Notes: generated from the sequence alone by a model not told the origin. Counted from the stretch's first letter, positions 28,179-36,219 are shown. The stretch: 64,000 nt of DNA from Pseudomonas sp. J452 (GCF_024666525.1 NZ_CP088294.1:4216001-4280000); one strand, 5' to 3'. Made by a program: numbers and translations.

Positions 28179-29303
28179 CTAGCGCTCTACCCGGCCCTTT
28201 CCATCGCTCCCGGGCAACCCCAGCAGGCAATCGACCCAGAGATCCAGGCGGCGCTGGGCATGCACCTGCCCCGCACCTGGCGCTTCGTCGGCACTGGCTG
28301 CCGTCAGGCGCCGACTGGCCGCCGCCAGTTGCTCGGCGAAATGCGCTACATCCCCCCGCCAGACCAGTACCTCATGGCACAGCCCGAGTTCGGCGGCGCG
28401 CCGGGCATTGCTCAGTTGCTCTGGTTGATCGCTGACCAGCAGCAGGATCGGCCGCCGATAGACCTGCGCCACCGACAGCGCGGCCATGCCCGGCGCCGAG
28501 ATGATCAGCGCGCTATGCGCCGCCGCATCGATCCAGCGCGGATCGCGGGCCAGCCAGCCGGCGCGCCCGGCATAGCCCTCGCCCACCCGCAGACTGGCCA
28601 GGCCTGCCTGCGCCAAGCCCTTCTCCAGGCCAGCAGCCAGGGCCGGATCACGGAAGTGCGGGTTGAGGTAGAGCGCCACGCACGACGCCGGCAACCCTGC
28701 CGGGCGTTCTGCCAGAGCGACCGGTGTCGGCAGATTGAAGCTGCCGGGCGCAGTTTCACTGGCGTCGAGATAGGCGAAGTCATGCTGCAGACGGGCACGC
28801 GCACGCCCCAGTTCGAAGGCGATGGCCGCGGCAAAGGCGCGCGCCAGCCAGGCGGGCAGGCGCCCGTGAAAGTTGCTCTGCAGCGCCTGGCGCAGGCTGG
28901 CGCCATACACATGGACGATCTTGCGCCGCCAGCCTGGCAGGCAACCCATCACCAGCAGTGCCGGATGGAAGGAGTCGTTGACCAGCAAGTCGACCCTGGC
29001 CAGGTAGCGGCGCAACCGCCAGATATCGCGCAGCATCTGGCGTGGATCGAACAGGTAGCGGGCCACGGTGCGGTCGGTCGCCGCACGCTGCATGTTCTGC
29101 TGTTCATCAAACTGCACGGCGTAGTGCCGCGACAGCACCTCGGCCGCGATACCGAACTCGGCGAGGAAAGCCACACCCTCGTCGGAGGTGGTCAGCACCG
29201 TCACGTCGGCGCCCTTCGCGCGCAAGGCATGGGTGAGCAGTTGCGCACGCATCAGGTGGCCACGGGCATCGGCGGTGGCCAGGTAGAGAATCCGCGCAGT
29301 CAT
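28179..29303 (-). CDS. Glycosyltransferase (GT28/MGT-like, GT-B fold)
   Basis: A 374-residue protein with a MurG/MGT-like layout: N-terminal LATADARGHLMRA loop (GH near residue 12), an alternating alpha/beta first domain, and a second domain with IISAPGMAALSVA and RRPILLLVSDQPEQ, where the donor sugar nucleotide binds in GT-B enzymes. The ATG at 29303 shares one base with the stop of the di-iron protein gene (TGATG). Cytoplasmic or membrane-associated. Donor and acceptor unknown. Confidence 0.78.
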   Translation of the reverse strand: MTARILYLATADARGHLMRAQLLTHALRAKGADVTVLTTSDEGVAFLAEFGIAAEVLSRHYAVQFDEQQNMQRAATDRTVARYLFDPRQMLRDIWRLRRYLARVDLLVNDSFHPALLVMGCLPGWRRKIVHVYGASLRQALQSNFHGRLPAWLARAFAAAIAFELGRARARLQHDFAYLDASETAPGSFNLPTPVALAERPAGLPASCVALYLNPHFRDPALAAGLEKGLAQAGLASLRVGEGYAGRAGWLARDPRWIDAAAHSALIISAPGMAALSVAQVYRRPILLLVSDQPEQLSNARRAAELGLCHEVLVWRGDVAHFAEQLAAASRRLTAASADEAPGAGQVHAQRRLDLWVDCLLGLPGSDGKGRVER

Positions 29304-30025
29304 CAGTGGCTCCGTCGCCACCCGCCAGCCCGCAAGCGCAGGGCGACTCCAGCCAGGTACATGGCCACGGCAGCGCTGACGCCCCAGGCGCGGTCCACCG
29401 CACGGGCCTCGGCCAGCAGCTGTTGCAGACGCGGCTGCTCATGCTCGGCCACGCTCAGGCCGAGGGTACGCATGCACAAGCGCACATGCTTGCGCTCATC
29501 GCTGAGCACCCGGCCGAGCAGGCCCTGCAACGGATGGTCGGCGGGCAGTACCGCGCAATGGCGACTCAGCACCCGTTCGGCCATCTGTTCGGCACACAGG
29601 CCGATGGCATAGGCCGGCACCAGCAGGCCCTGCTGGAAATGTGGGGCATGACGACGGGCAATGCGCTGCCAGCGGCGGATCTTGGCCTGACTCAGGCGAT
29701 CGGGGCGCAACTCGCTGGGCGGCTGCATGCCGCGCTCACGCATGGCCGCGGCGAATAGCGCGCTGTGTTCCTGCTCTTCCAGCAGGTGCTGCTGCACCTG
29801 GCGCTCCAGCCAGGCCGGCGGGTTCGCCAGCATTTCATGCTGCAGGGTCTGCTCGGTCGCCTCTTCACCGATCAGGTAGATACGCAGCAACAGCAGCTCG
29901 CCGGCACGACTGGCATGCAGCTGGCGCAAGGCGGCGCGTTTGATGCGATCGACCAGAAAGGCCTGCAGACGTGGCCAGCCACCCAGCGGCGGCGCGGCGA
30001 ACAGCGCCTGTTGCACAGCACTCAT
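29303..30025 (-). CDS. Ferritin-like di-iron carboxylate protein
   Basis: A 240-residue, mostly helical protein with a full set of six di-iron ligands in the right order: Glu43, Glu84-x-x-His87 (LEEQEHS), Glu146 and Glu177-x-x-His180 (SDERKHV). Such E-ExxH-E-ExxH bundles bind two irons and either activate O2 (COQ7-, desaturase- or N-oxygenase-like) or store iron. A hydrophobic C-terminal stretch (about 214-232) could touch the membrane. It sits between an exported protein and a glycosyltransferase with start/stop overlaps on both sides, so I infer oxidation of a glycan or lipid made by the operon. No named family recognised beyond the fold. Confidence 0.7.
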   Translation of the reverse strand: MSAVQQALFAAPPLGGWPRLQAFLVDRIKRAALRQLHASRAGELLLLRIYLIGEEATEQTLQHEMLANPPAWLERQVQQHLLEEQEHSALFAAAMRERGMQPPSELRPDRLSQAKIRRWQRIARRHAPHFQQGLLVPAYAIGLCAEQMAERVLSRHCAVLPADHPLQGLLGRVLSDERKHVRLCMRTLGLSVAEHEQPRLQQLLAEARAVDRAWGVSAAVAMYLAGVALRLRAGGWRRSH

Positions 30026-31029
30026 GGGGCCGTAACCGGCGCCACAGCATGCTGCTGACCACTGAGCACCAGGCCGATGAAGCTGTCCTGGAGGAATGCC
30101 TGGGCAGCCACGCCGGCCTGCGGGTAATCGATCTGCTGGCCGCGATAGCTCAGATAGCCTTTGCCATCGCGCGCACCGAGCAAGAGTTTTTCGTGCTTGG
30201 CGAAACCCTCGCTCTGCAGTGGCTGCAGCAGTTCGACCTGCTCCATACCGAAGAGGAACAAATCGCGCTGGATCACCGACAGTGGCAGGCGGCTGCGCAG
30301 GGCCTGCAGCTCCAGGCTCCAGCTACCGTTGTGCAGGGTCTTGGCCAGGTCAGCATGCCCTCCCGGCACATGCAGGCTGGCACGTAGCGCCGGCAGTGAG
30401 GCCTTGCCCAGGCCCAGCGCAATGGTGATGTCGGCATACTCGGCCTTGGCCGCCTCGACCCGGTTGTCACGCACCTGGACGAACTGCTTGGCCAGCCGCG
30501 CAGCGGTCGACGGAGAGGTCAGCACCTGCAGGGCATGATCCGGCTGCAGCAGGGATTGACGCTTGCCCGCCACGTCGGCCTGCACCTGATAGAGATCGAC
30601 CTGCACCTCGCTCAGATCCCCGGTTACCGGTGCATGGGCGTGCAGGCTGGTGCTCCATTCCTGGCCGTCCTTGCTGATCAGCAGATGCAGGCTGACCGGC
30701 ACCTGCTGGCCATTCTCTGCCCGCGCCCGGCCATGCAGCAGGACATCGCCGATGACCGTTTCATCGGCGTAATCCTGGTTGTTATGTAACACCAGGGTCT
30801 TGCTGGCGCTGTCCAGCTGCGCACGGCTATGGGCATCGTCGAGAGCGATGCGATTGCACTCGCTCAGCGGGGTATCCGCCGTGGCCAGGGGACAACCACT
30901 GGCGCTGGCGAACTGGAACACGCCGCGACCCTTGAATTCTTCGGCCAGCGTGATGCCACTGCCCAGGCTCAGGGCCAGCAGCATGGTCAAGCGGGGGAAA
31001 GCCAAGCGATGGTTAAACGATCTATTCAC
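30022..31029 (-). CDS. Exported protein of unknown function
   Basis: A 335-residue protein with a signal peptide (about 1-29, ...LALSLGSGITLAEE). A GTG start at 31029 has GGAAGGG upstream. Two cysteines (GCPLATADTPLSEC) near residue 45-60 could form a disulfide. The remainder is beta-rich with regions rich in Leu and Gln. I do not recognise the family. It overlaps the di-iron gene by four bases and follows the GT2 gene by 28 bases, so it belongs to the glycan operon and probably works in the periplasm. Confidence 0.65.
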   Translation of the reverse strand: MNRSFNHRLAFPRLTMLLALSLGSGITLAEEFKGRGVFQFASASGCPLATADTPLSECNRIALDDAHSRAQLDSASKTLVLHNNQDYADETVIGDVLLHGRARAENGQQVPVSLHLLISKDGQEWSTSLHAHAPVTGDLSEVQVDLYQVQADVAGKRQSLLQPDHALQVLTSPSTAARLAKQFVQVRDNRVEAAKAEYADITIALGLGKASLPALRASLHVPGGHADLAKTLHNGSWSLELQALRSRLPLSVIQRDLFLFGMEQVELLQPLQSEGFAKHEKLLLGARDGKGYLSYRGQQIDYPQAGVAAQAFLQDSFIGLVLSGQQHAVAPVTAP

Positions 31030-31057
31030 GGTAATCCCTTCCGTTAGCGAGGAGCAC

Positions 31058-32080
31058 TCAGGCCCGGTGATAAGACAGCGCCTGGGCATCGGCTGCCGTG
31101 CGCCCCAGGGTATTGATGCCGACGCCGCGTGCCAGTGCGCCCGCCATGTCGACCAGCGAGAACGCCAGGATCAGGCCCCGCGCAACCAACCCACGCAGGC
31201 CACGCAACGGCGGCAGGTCCTGATGATTGAGTGCACGTTGGCTGAAGTACAGCCGCGCCAGAAGGATGGTCAGCGGCGCCAGCGGGCCGCTGCGAGCCAG
31301 CCACTGCAGGCGCTGCGGCAGATAGGCACGCAACAGATAGGGGGTCAGGCCGACCGAGTCCTGGCCACGCATCCAGCGTAGTTTGAGCGCCTCGCCCCGG
31401 GTATCCGGCAGGCGGTGCTCGGTATGCGCCGCCGCGGCATAGTGCAGGGCGATACCCGCGGCCTGCAGGTTGAGACCCAGCACCTGGCAATGGGCGCGAT
31501 ACACGCCATCCAGGGCCTGATAGGCGTGCTCGGCAAATACCTCACGGCGAAACACCACGTTGTTGGCGTAGAAGTTACGCGTGGCACCGGTGGCCAGCGG
31601 ACTGGGGAAATACATGAAGTCGATGGTGGTCAGCGCCGTGCCAGCCAGGCTGTTGCTGTAGCTGGTACGCCCGGCCACCACGGCTGGCGGCTGCTCGGCG
31701 CACAAGGGCTGGAGCAGTTGTGCCAGCCAGTCAGCTGCCGGAATGCAGTCGGCGTCGGCGAACACCACGTGATCGCAGCGCTCGGCCTGCACGGCGGCAA
31801 AGCCCTGGTTCTTCGCCGCGTAGTAGCCGGTCTGCGCATCGATCAGGACGAACTGCAGAGACAGCCCGGCAGCCTGAACCAGCTCCTTGCACACAGTCTC
31901 CGGCAAACCGTCATGGGTCACTATCACCTGGGCCAGTTGCGTCAGCGGCAGGCTCTGCCCTTTCAGGTGTTCGAACAGGCGAGCGAGACTGCCGGCCACT
32001 CGCTGCAGGTCGGCGCCGCCGCGCAGGTTGTTGGTTTCCAGTACCAGGGCCGTGCGTGCGGCCAGATCGTGCAGGTTCAT
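31058..32080 (-). CDS. Family 2 glycosyltransferase
   Basis: A 340-residue GT-A enzyme. The metal/nucleotide motif FADADC is at residues 108-112, preceded by TGYYAAKNQG (the xxAxNxG substrate loop), and KLRWMRGQD near 240 corresponds to the late catalytic/acceptor segment. The C-terminal 90 residues are amphipathic or hydrophobic and may bind the membrane. First gene of the operon GT2 - exported - di-iron - GT28-like - glycosidase. Acceptor unknown. Confidence 0.82.
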   Translation of the reverse strand: MNLHDLAARTALVLETNNLRGGADLQRVAGSLARLFEHLKGQSLPLTQLAQVIVTHDGLPETVCKELVQAAGLSLQFVLIDAQTGYYAAKNQGFAAVQAERCDHVVFADADCIPAADWLAQLLQPLCAEQPPAVVAGRTSYSNSLAGTALTTIDFMYFPSPLATGATRNFYANNVVFRREVFAEHAYQALDGVYRAHCQVLGLNLQAAGIALHYAAAAHTEHRLPDTRGEALKLRWMRGQDSVGLTPYLLRAYLPQRLQWLARSGPLAPLTILLARLYFSQRALNHQDLPPLRGLRGLVARGLILAFSLVDMAGALARGVGINTLGRTAADAQALSYHRA

Positions 32081-32191
32081 CCGTGCTCCCGGGCTGCCAG
32101 CGCAGCCAATAGATCAGTTACGTCGCGGCCAGCGTAGCAGCACCCGGCAAGCGCCGGCTTGCAGCAGATCACGCCTGGGGCATACCACGCG

Positions 32192-33028
32192 CTAGACGGT
32201 CGAGCGTTTCATGCGATCGAGCCAGCGGTCCGGTAGCAGGCGGTTGAGCACACGGAACAGCTTGGCCGGCACTGTCACCGGGTAGCGGGTACGCGGCACC
32301 CGGCGGTGCAAGGCGTGCAGCACCACCTCGGCCACCGCTTCGGCCGGCAGGGTGTATTTGACCGCCGCGCCCTCCTTGGCCAGGCGTTCCTCCATCTGCG
32401 CATAGACTGCCGCATGGGCGCCGCGACTAGTGTCGACATGCTTGCGCAGGGCCAGCAGGCTGTTGGCACGGAAGCGCGCGATGATTGGGCCCGGCTCGAT
32501 CAGCACCGCCTCGATACCGCTGCCGGTCAGTTCCTGGCGCAGGGTATCGACCAGACCCTCGATGGCAAACTTGGAGGCGTTGTAGGCGCCACGCAGGGGC
32601 AGCGCGGCATAGCCAAGCACCGAGCTGTTAAACAGAATCCGCCCGTGACCCTGGCGCCGCATGACCGGCAACACGGCGGCTGTCAGCTCGGCGGGGCCGA
32701 ACACATTGGTCTCGAACTGCTCGCGCCAGGCCGCGCGCGGCAGATCCTCAATAGCCCCGGGCTGGCCGTAGCCGCCGTTGTTGAACAGCGCATCCAGGGT
32801 GCCGCCGGTTTGTTCCAGCACCTGGGCCAGGGCGCTGTGGATGCTGGCCGACTCGTCGAGGTCGAGCTGCAGGGCGTGGAAACCTTCACGCTGCAACTGC
32901 GCCACGTCCTCGGCCTGGCGCGCCGAGGCAAACACCTGCCAGCCGGCCGCCCGACAGGCCACGGCCGTGGCGTAGCCAATGCCGGTCGAACAACCGGTGA
33001 TCAGGATGGAACGGGAAGTCTGGGTCAT
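32192..33028 (-). CDS. Short-chain dehydrogenase/reductase
   Basis: A 278-residue classical SDR: NAD(P) loop TGCSTGIG at residues 12-19, catalytic Tyr/Lys in YNASK with an upstream Ser in NSSVLG. The usual NNAG motif reads NNGGYG, which is found in a subset of SDRs. It lies 111 bases upstream of the GT2 gene on the same strand, so it may be cotranscribed with the glycan operon, but the gap allows a separate promoter. Element copy 3 is just upstream. Confidence 0.87.
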   Translation of the reverse strand: MTQTSRSILITGCSTGIGYATAVACRAAGWQVFASARQAEDVAQLQREGFHALQLDLDESASIHSALAQVLEQTGGTLDALFNNGGYGQPGAIEDLPRAAWREQFETNVFGPAELTAAVLPVMRRQGHGRILFNSSVLGYAALPLRGAYNASKFAIEGLVDTLRQELTGSGIEAVLIEPGPIIARFRANSLLALRKHVDTSRGAHAAVYAQMEERLAKEGAAVKYTLPAEAVAEVVLHALHRRVPRTRYPVTVPAKLFRVLNRLLPDRWLDRMKRSTV

Positions 33029-33060
33029 GCGGCCATCTCCTTGGCGGTGGGTGAGTTGCC

Positions 33061-33206
33061 TTAGAGCCTGCTCACGATCTTTTGGACTAGAGCCAGGCCA
33101 GGCGAAATGGGGCGAGGACGCGGAGTTTACGAAATGTAAATGAGCAGTCCGAGCCCAATTTCAACGCAGCATGGCCGACGGACAAGAGATCGTGGACAGG
33201 CTCTCA
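33061..33206. mobile_element. MITE-like palindromic element, copy 3
   Basis: A 140-bp core (33064-33203) from GAGCC to GGCTC. Flanking triplets are TTA on the left and TCA on the right, one base off a perfect duplication; the right one is the TGA stop of dinG read on the minus strand. Terminal repeat GAGCCTGYYCACGATCT. Inner arms pair by GAAATGGGGC/GCCCAATTTC with one G-T-type mismatch. Same orientation as copy 2. Confidence 0.83.
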
Positions 33207-35348
33207 GCTGATTTCGCGACGAAACGGCGGCAAGGCATTGAGAATCGCCTTGCCGTAGCGCTGGGTCACCACGCGACGATCGAGCAAAGTGATGGTGCCG
33301 CGATCTTCTTCGGTGCGCAGCAACCGGCCACAGGCCTGCACCAGCTTGAGCGAGGCATCCGGCACGGCGATTTCCATGAACGGATTGCCGCCGCGCGCCT
33401 CGATCCATTCGGCCAGCGCCGCCTCCACCGGGTCGTCCGGCACGGCGAAGGGAATTTTGGCGATCACCACGTGTTCGCAATAGGCGCCGGGCAGGTCGAC
33501 GCCTTCGGCGAAGCTGGCCAGGCCGAACAGCACGCTCTCCTCACCACTGTCGACCCGTGCCTTGTGCTTGTTCAGGGTTTCCTGCTTGGACAGGTTGCCC
33601 TGGATGAACACGCGCTTGCGCCATTCACGGTCAACCCCGTCGAACACGTCCTGCATCTGCTTGCGCGAGGAGAACAGCACCAGGGTGCCGCGCGAACCTT
33701 CGACCAGGCTGGCCAGGTCACGGATGATCGCCGCCGTGTGCGCCGCCGCATCGCGCGGGTCGGCCTTGAGATCGGGCACCTTGAGCACCCCGGCATCGGC
33801 ATGCAGGAAGGGGCTGGGCACTACCGCGGTAACTGCCGCTTTGGGCAGGCCGGCGCGCATGCGGAAGCGGTCGAAACTATTCAGCGCGGTCAGCGTGGCC
33901 GAGGTCACCAGGGCACCGTAGGCCACATTCCACAGATTGCGGCGCAGGGTCTCGGCGGCGAGGATCGGGCTGGCGTTGACCTCGATATCGAACAGCGCGC
34001 CGCTCTCGGCCAGGGTCAACCAGCGCGCCATCGGCGGGCTGTCTTCCGGGTCTTCAGTGGTGAAGGCGGTCCACAGCTCCCAGTTGCCCTGGGCGCGGGC
34101 CAGCAGGCTGCCAAACAGCGGGTACCACTCCTCGGCCTGGTGGCTGGCGATGCCAACGGCGCCCTCGCCGTCCATGGCTTCCTTGAGCAATTCGGTGAGG
34201 CGGGTGAACACATCGGTCAGCTGCGAGAAGCCTTTCTTCAGCTCGATGCCCAGCTCGCGCAGATGCTCGGGCACCAGGCCGCCAACAAAGCGGTGACGCG
34301 GGCGCTCGCGGCCTTCCATGTCCTCACCGGCCTTGAAGTCGGCCAGCTGCTCGCAGGCGCTGAACATAAATTGCTGCTGGGTGCGCAGATCGCGGGCCAG
34401 CTCCGGTACTTTCTCGATCAGCCGACCGAGATCACCGGGCAGCGGATTCTGCGCCAGCAGCTTGGTCAGGTTCTTCTCCACCTGGCCGAGCCAGTCGGCA
34501 GTGCTGCGCAGGCGGGTGAAGTGGGCGAAGTGGCCGATGGCCTTGTCCGGCAGGTGGTGGCCTTCGTCGAACACGTAGAGGGTTTCACGCGGGTCGGGCA
34601 GTACCGCACCGCCGCCCAGGGCCAGGTCAGCCAGGACCATGTCGTGGTTGGTGACGATCACGTCGACCTTGGTCATGCCCTCACGCGCCTTGTAGAAGGC
34701 GCACTGGCCGAAGTTCGGGCAATGGCGGTTGGTGCACTGGCTGTGGTCGGTGCTCAGGCGGCTCCACACCGCATCGTCGAGTTCCTCGCTCCAGCTGTCG
34801 CGGTCGCCGTCCCAGCGATTGCCGGCGAGTTTCTCGATCATCCCGGTAAACAGCTTCTGGCTGCTCTCGTCGACATCCAGGCGGAAACCTTCTTCAGCGA
34901 ACATCTGCGCGGTGGCGCCCTGGGCCTCGCCGTCCTGCAGCAGCATGTCGAGCTTGGACAGGCACAGGTAGCGACCACGGCCCTTGGCCAGGGCGAAGCT
35001 GAAGTTGAGGCCGCTGTTGCGCAGCAGGTCCGGCAGATCCTTATGGACGATCTGCTCCTGCAGGGCCACGGTCGCGGTGGCGATCACCAGGCGCTTGCCG
35101 GCGGCCTTGGCGATGGGAATCGAAGCCAGAGCATAGGCCACGGTCTTGCCGGTACCGGTGCCCGCTTCCACTGCTACCACGGCAGCCTCGCCATCGCGCT
35201 GGCCTTCGTCATTGTGCTGGATGGCACCGAGCACCTTGGCGATCTCGGCGATCATCAGGCGCTGGCCATAGCGCGGCTTGAGGCTCTTGGCTTCGAGGAA
35301 ACGGCTGTAGGCGCCCTGGATCTGGGACTTGAGTTCGGGACTGAGCAT
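33204..35348 (-). CDS. dinG: ATP-dependent DNA helicase DinG
   Basis: A 714-residue XPD/DinG-type 5'-3' helicase. Walker A AGTGTGKT at 62-69; four cysteines (Cys129, 205, 210, 216) that would hold the 4Fe-4S cluster; DEGH box at 261-264 in place of DEAH. C-terminal motifs include GSRGTLVLFSS and the motif VI-like QACGRLLRTEED. It unwinds R-loops and D-loops at replication-transcription conflicts in E. coli. Transcribed away from the CopD-like gene; its stop overlaps element copy 3. Confidence 0.94.
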   Translation of the reverse strand: MLSPELKSQIQGAYSRFLEAKSLKPRYGQRLMIAEIAKVLGAIQHNDEGQRDGEAAVVAVEAGTGTGKTVAYALASIPIAKAAGKRLVIATATVALQEQIVHKDLPDLLRNSGLNFSFALAKGRGRYLCLSKLDMLLQDGEAQGATAQMFAEEGFRLDVDESSQKLFTGMIEKLAGNRWDGDRDSWSEELDDAVWSRLSTDHSQCTNRHCPNFGQCAFYKAREGMTKVDVIVTNHDMVLADLALGGGAVLPDPRETLYVFDEGHHLPDKAIGHFAHFTRLRSTADWLGQVEKNLTKLLAQNPLPGDLGRLIEKVPELARDLRTQQQFMFSACEQLADFKAGEDMEGRERPRHRFVGGLVPEHLRELGIELKKGFSQLTDVFTRLTELLKEAMDGEGAVGIASHQAEEWYPLFGSLLARAQGNWELWTAFTTEDPEDSPPMARWLTLAESGALFDIEVNASPILAAETLRRNLWNVAYGALVTSATLTALNSFDRFRMRAGLPKAAVTAVVPSPFLHADAGVLKVPDLKADPRDAAAHTAAIIRDLASLVEGSRGTLVLFSSRKQMQDVFDGVDREWRKRVFIQGNLSKQETLNKHKARVDSGEESVLFGLASFAEGVDLPGAYCEHVVIAKIPFAVPDDPVEAALAEWIEARGGNPFMEIAVPDASLKLVQACGRLLRTEEDRGTITLLDRRVVTQRYGKAILNALPPFRREIS

Positions 35349-35373
35349 GGGCGCGCAATAGAGACTGGATAAA

Positions 35374-35402
35374 TTCTCAGTAGTTTACCGGCAGGTTATG
35401 AT
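35374..35402 (+). promoter_or_regulatory. Putative promoter of the CopD-like gene
   Basis: TTCTCA (35374-35379), 17-base spacer, TATGAT (35397-35402; five of six to consensus), 39 bases before the ATG at 35442, in the divergent gap with dinG. Confidence 0.4.
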
Positions 35403-35441
35403 GCCGCGCCATGCTTAACCGCCGCCTTTACGGAGAACCCG

Positions 35442-35906
35442 ATGACTGCCTTCGCCGCTGTATACGCCCTGCACCTGCTGGCCGCCCTGATCTGGGTCGG
35501 CGGCATGTTCTTCGCCTGGATGATCCTCCGCCCCGCTGCCGTCAGCGTGCTGGAGGCGCCGGCGCGCCTGACCCTGTGGGCCGAGGTGTTCCGCCGTTTC
35601 TTCCAGTGGGTGTGGTTCGCCGTGCTGGTGTTGCCGGTATCCGGCATGGGCATGCTGCACCTGCGCTTCGCCGGCTTCGAGACCGCGCCGCGCTACGTGC
35701 ACATCATGATCGGCCTGTATATCGTCATGCTCGCGCTGTTCCTGCGTATCCAGTTCCTGCAATTGCCGGAACTGCGCCGTGCCATCGCGGCACAGAACTG
35801 GCCAGCCGGTGGTGAGGCTCTAGGGCGTATGCGCAAGCTGGTGGGCATCAATCTGCTGATCGGCATGGCGCTGATGGCGATTGCCGCAGCACGACCGCTG
35901 TTCTGA
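35442..35906 (+). CDS. CopD-like integral membrane protein
   Basis: A 154-residue protein with four predicted helices. The first carries LHLLAALIWVGGMFFAW and the third YVHIMIGLYIVMLALFLRIQF; this HxxxxxxWxGG...H pattern matches CopD/YqiJ-type four-helix membrane proteins, some of which bind heme or copper through the His residues. GGAG precedes the ATG. Divergent from dinG. Function not established. Confidence 0.75.
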   Translation: MTAFAAVYALHLLAALIWVGGMFFAWMILRPAAVSVLEAPARLTLWAEVFRRFFQWVWFAVLVLPVSGMGMLHLRFAGFETAPRYVHIMIGLYIVMLALFLRIQFLQLPELRRAIAAQNWPAGGEALGRMRKLVGINLLIGMALMAIAAARPLF

Positions 35907-35948
35907 TGACCGGTTCGACTGGAACGAGATTTTGCGTGGGGAAGCCCC

Positions 35949-35974
35949 TGCGCTACCGGCATGCCGATAGCGCA
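35949..35974 (+). terminator. Hairpin downstream of the CopD-like gene
   Basis: TGCGCTA pairs with TAGCGCA, with an inner CGGC/GCCG pairing and one mismatch, starting 43 bases after the stop. No T-run follows, so termination would depend on other factors. Confidence 0.35.
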
Positions 35975-35997
35975 GGAACAGACTGCAGTACAAACCG

Positions 35998-36077
35998 CTA
36001 GAACCTTTCTACGATCGGTTACACGCTGCCATACGAGTCAAACCGACCCTGCGCGTTCGATCGTAGCCAAGCTCTTA
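35998..36077. mobile_element. Shortened relative of the palindromic element
   Basis: A 74-bp segment (36001-36074) begins GAACCTTTCTACGATCG and ends CGATCGTAGCCAAGCTC, which resemble the outer ends of the 140-bp elements (GAACCTGTTTACGATC). CTACGATCG/CGATCGTAG pair exactly. The inner region of the full element is missing. It shares the TTA at 36075-36077 with copy 4, so the two abut. Confidence 0.5.
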
Positions 36078-36219
36078 GAACCTGCCCACGAACTCCTGTC
36101 CGTCGGCCATACCGCGTTAAAAGCAGGCTCGGATGCTCATTTACAGCTCGTAAACTCCGCTTCCTCGCCTGCTTTTGCCTTGTCTGGCCCTAGTCCAAAA
36201 GATCGTGAACAGGTTCTTA
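36075..36219. mobile_element. MITE-like palindromic element, copy 4
   Basis: A 139-bp core (36078-36216) from GAACC to GGTTC with the direct repeat TTA on both sides (36075-36077, 36217-36219); the right TTA is the TAA stop of the OmpA gene on the minus strand. Inner arms pair exactly by AAAAGCAGGC/GCCTGCTTTT. The apex is TTTAC...GTAAA. Internal orientation as copy 1. Confidence 0.87.

Noticed and set aside
25762..28182. Long plus-strand open frame opposite the glycosidase
   Set aside because: Antisense shadow; the minus strand has a signal peptide and catalytic motifs.
33171..35372. Long plus-strand open frame opposite dinG
   Set aside because: Antisense shadow of a well-recognised helicase.
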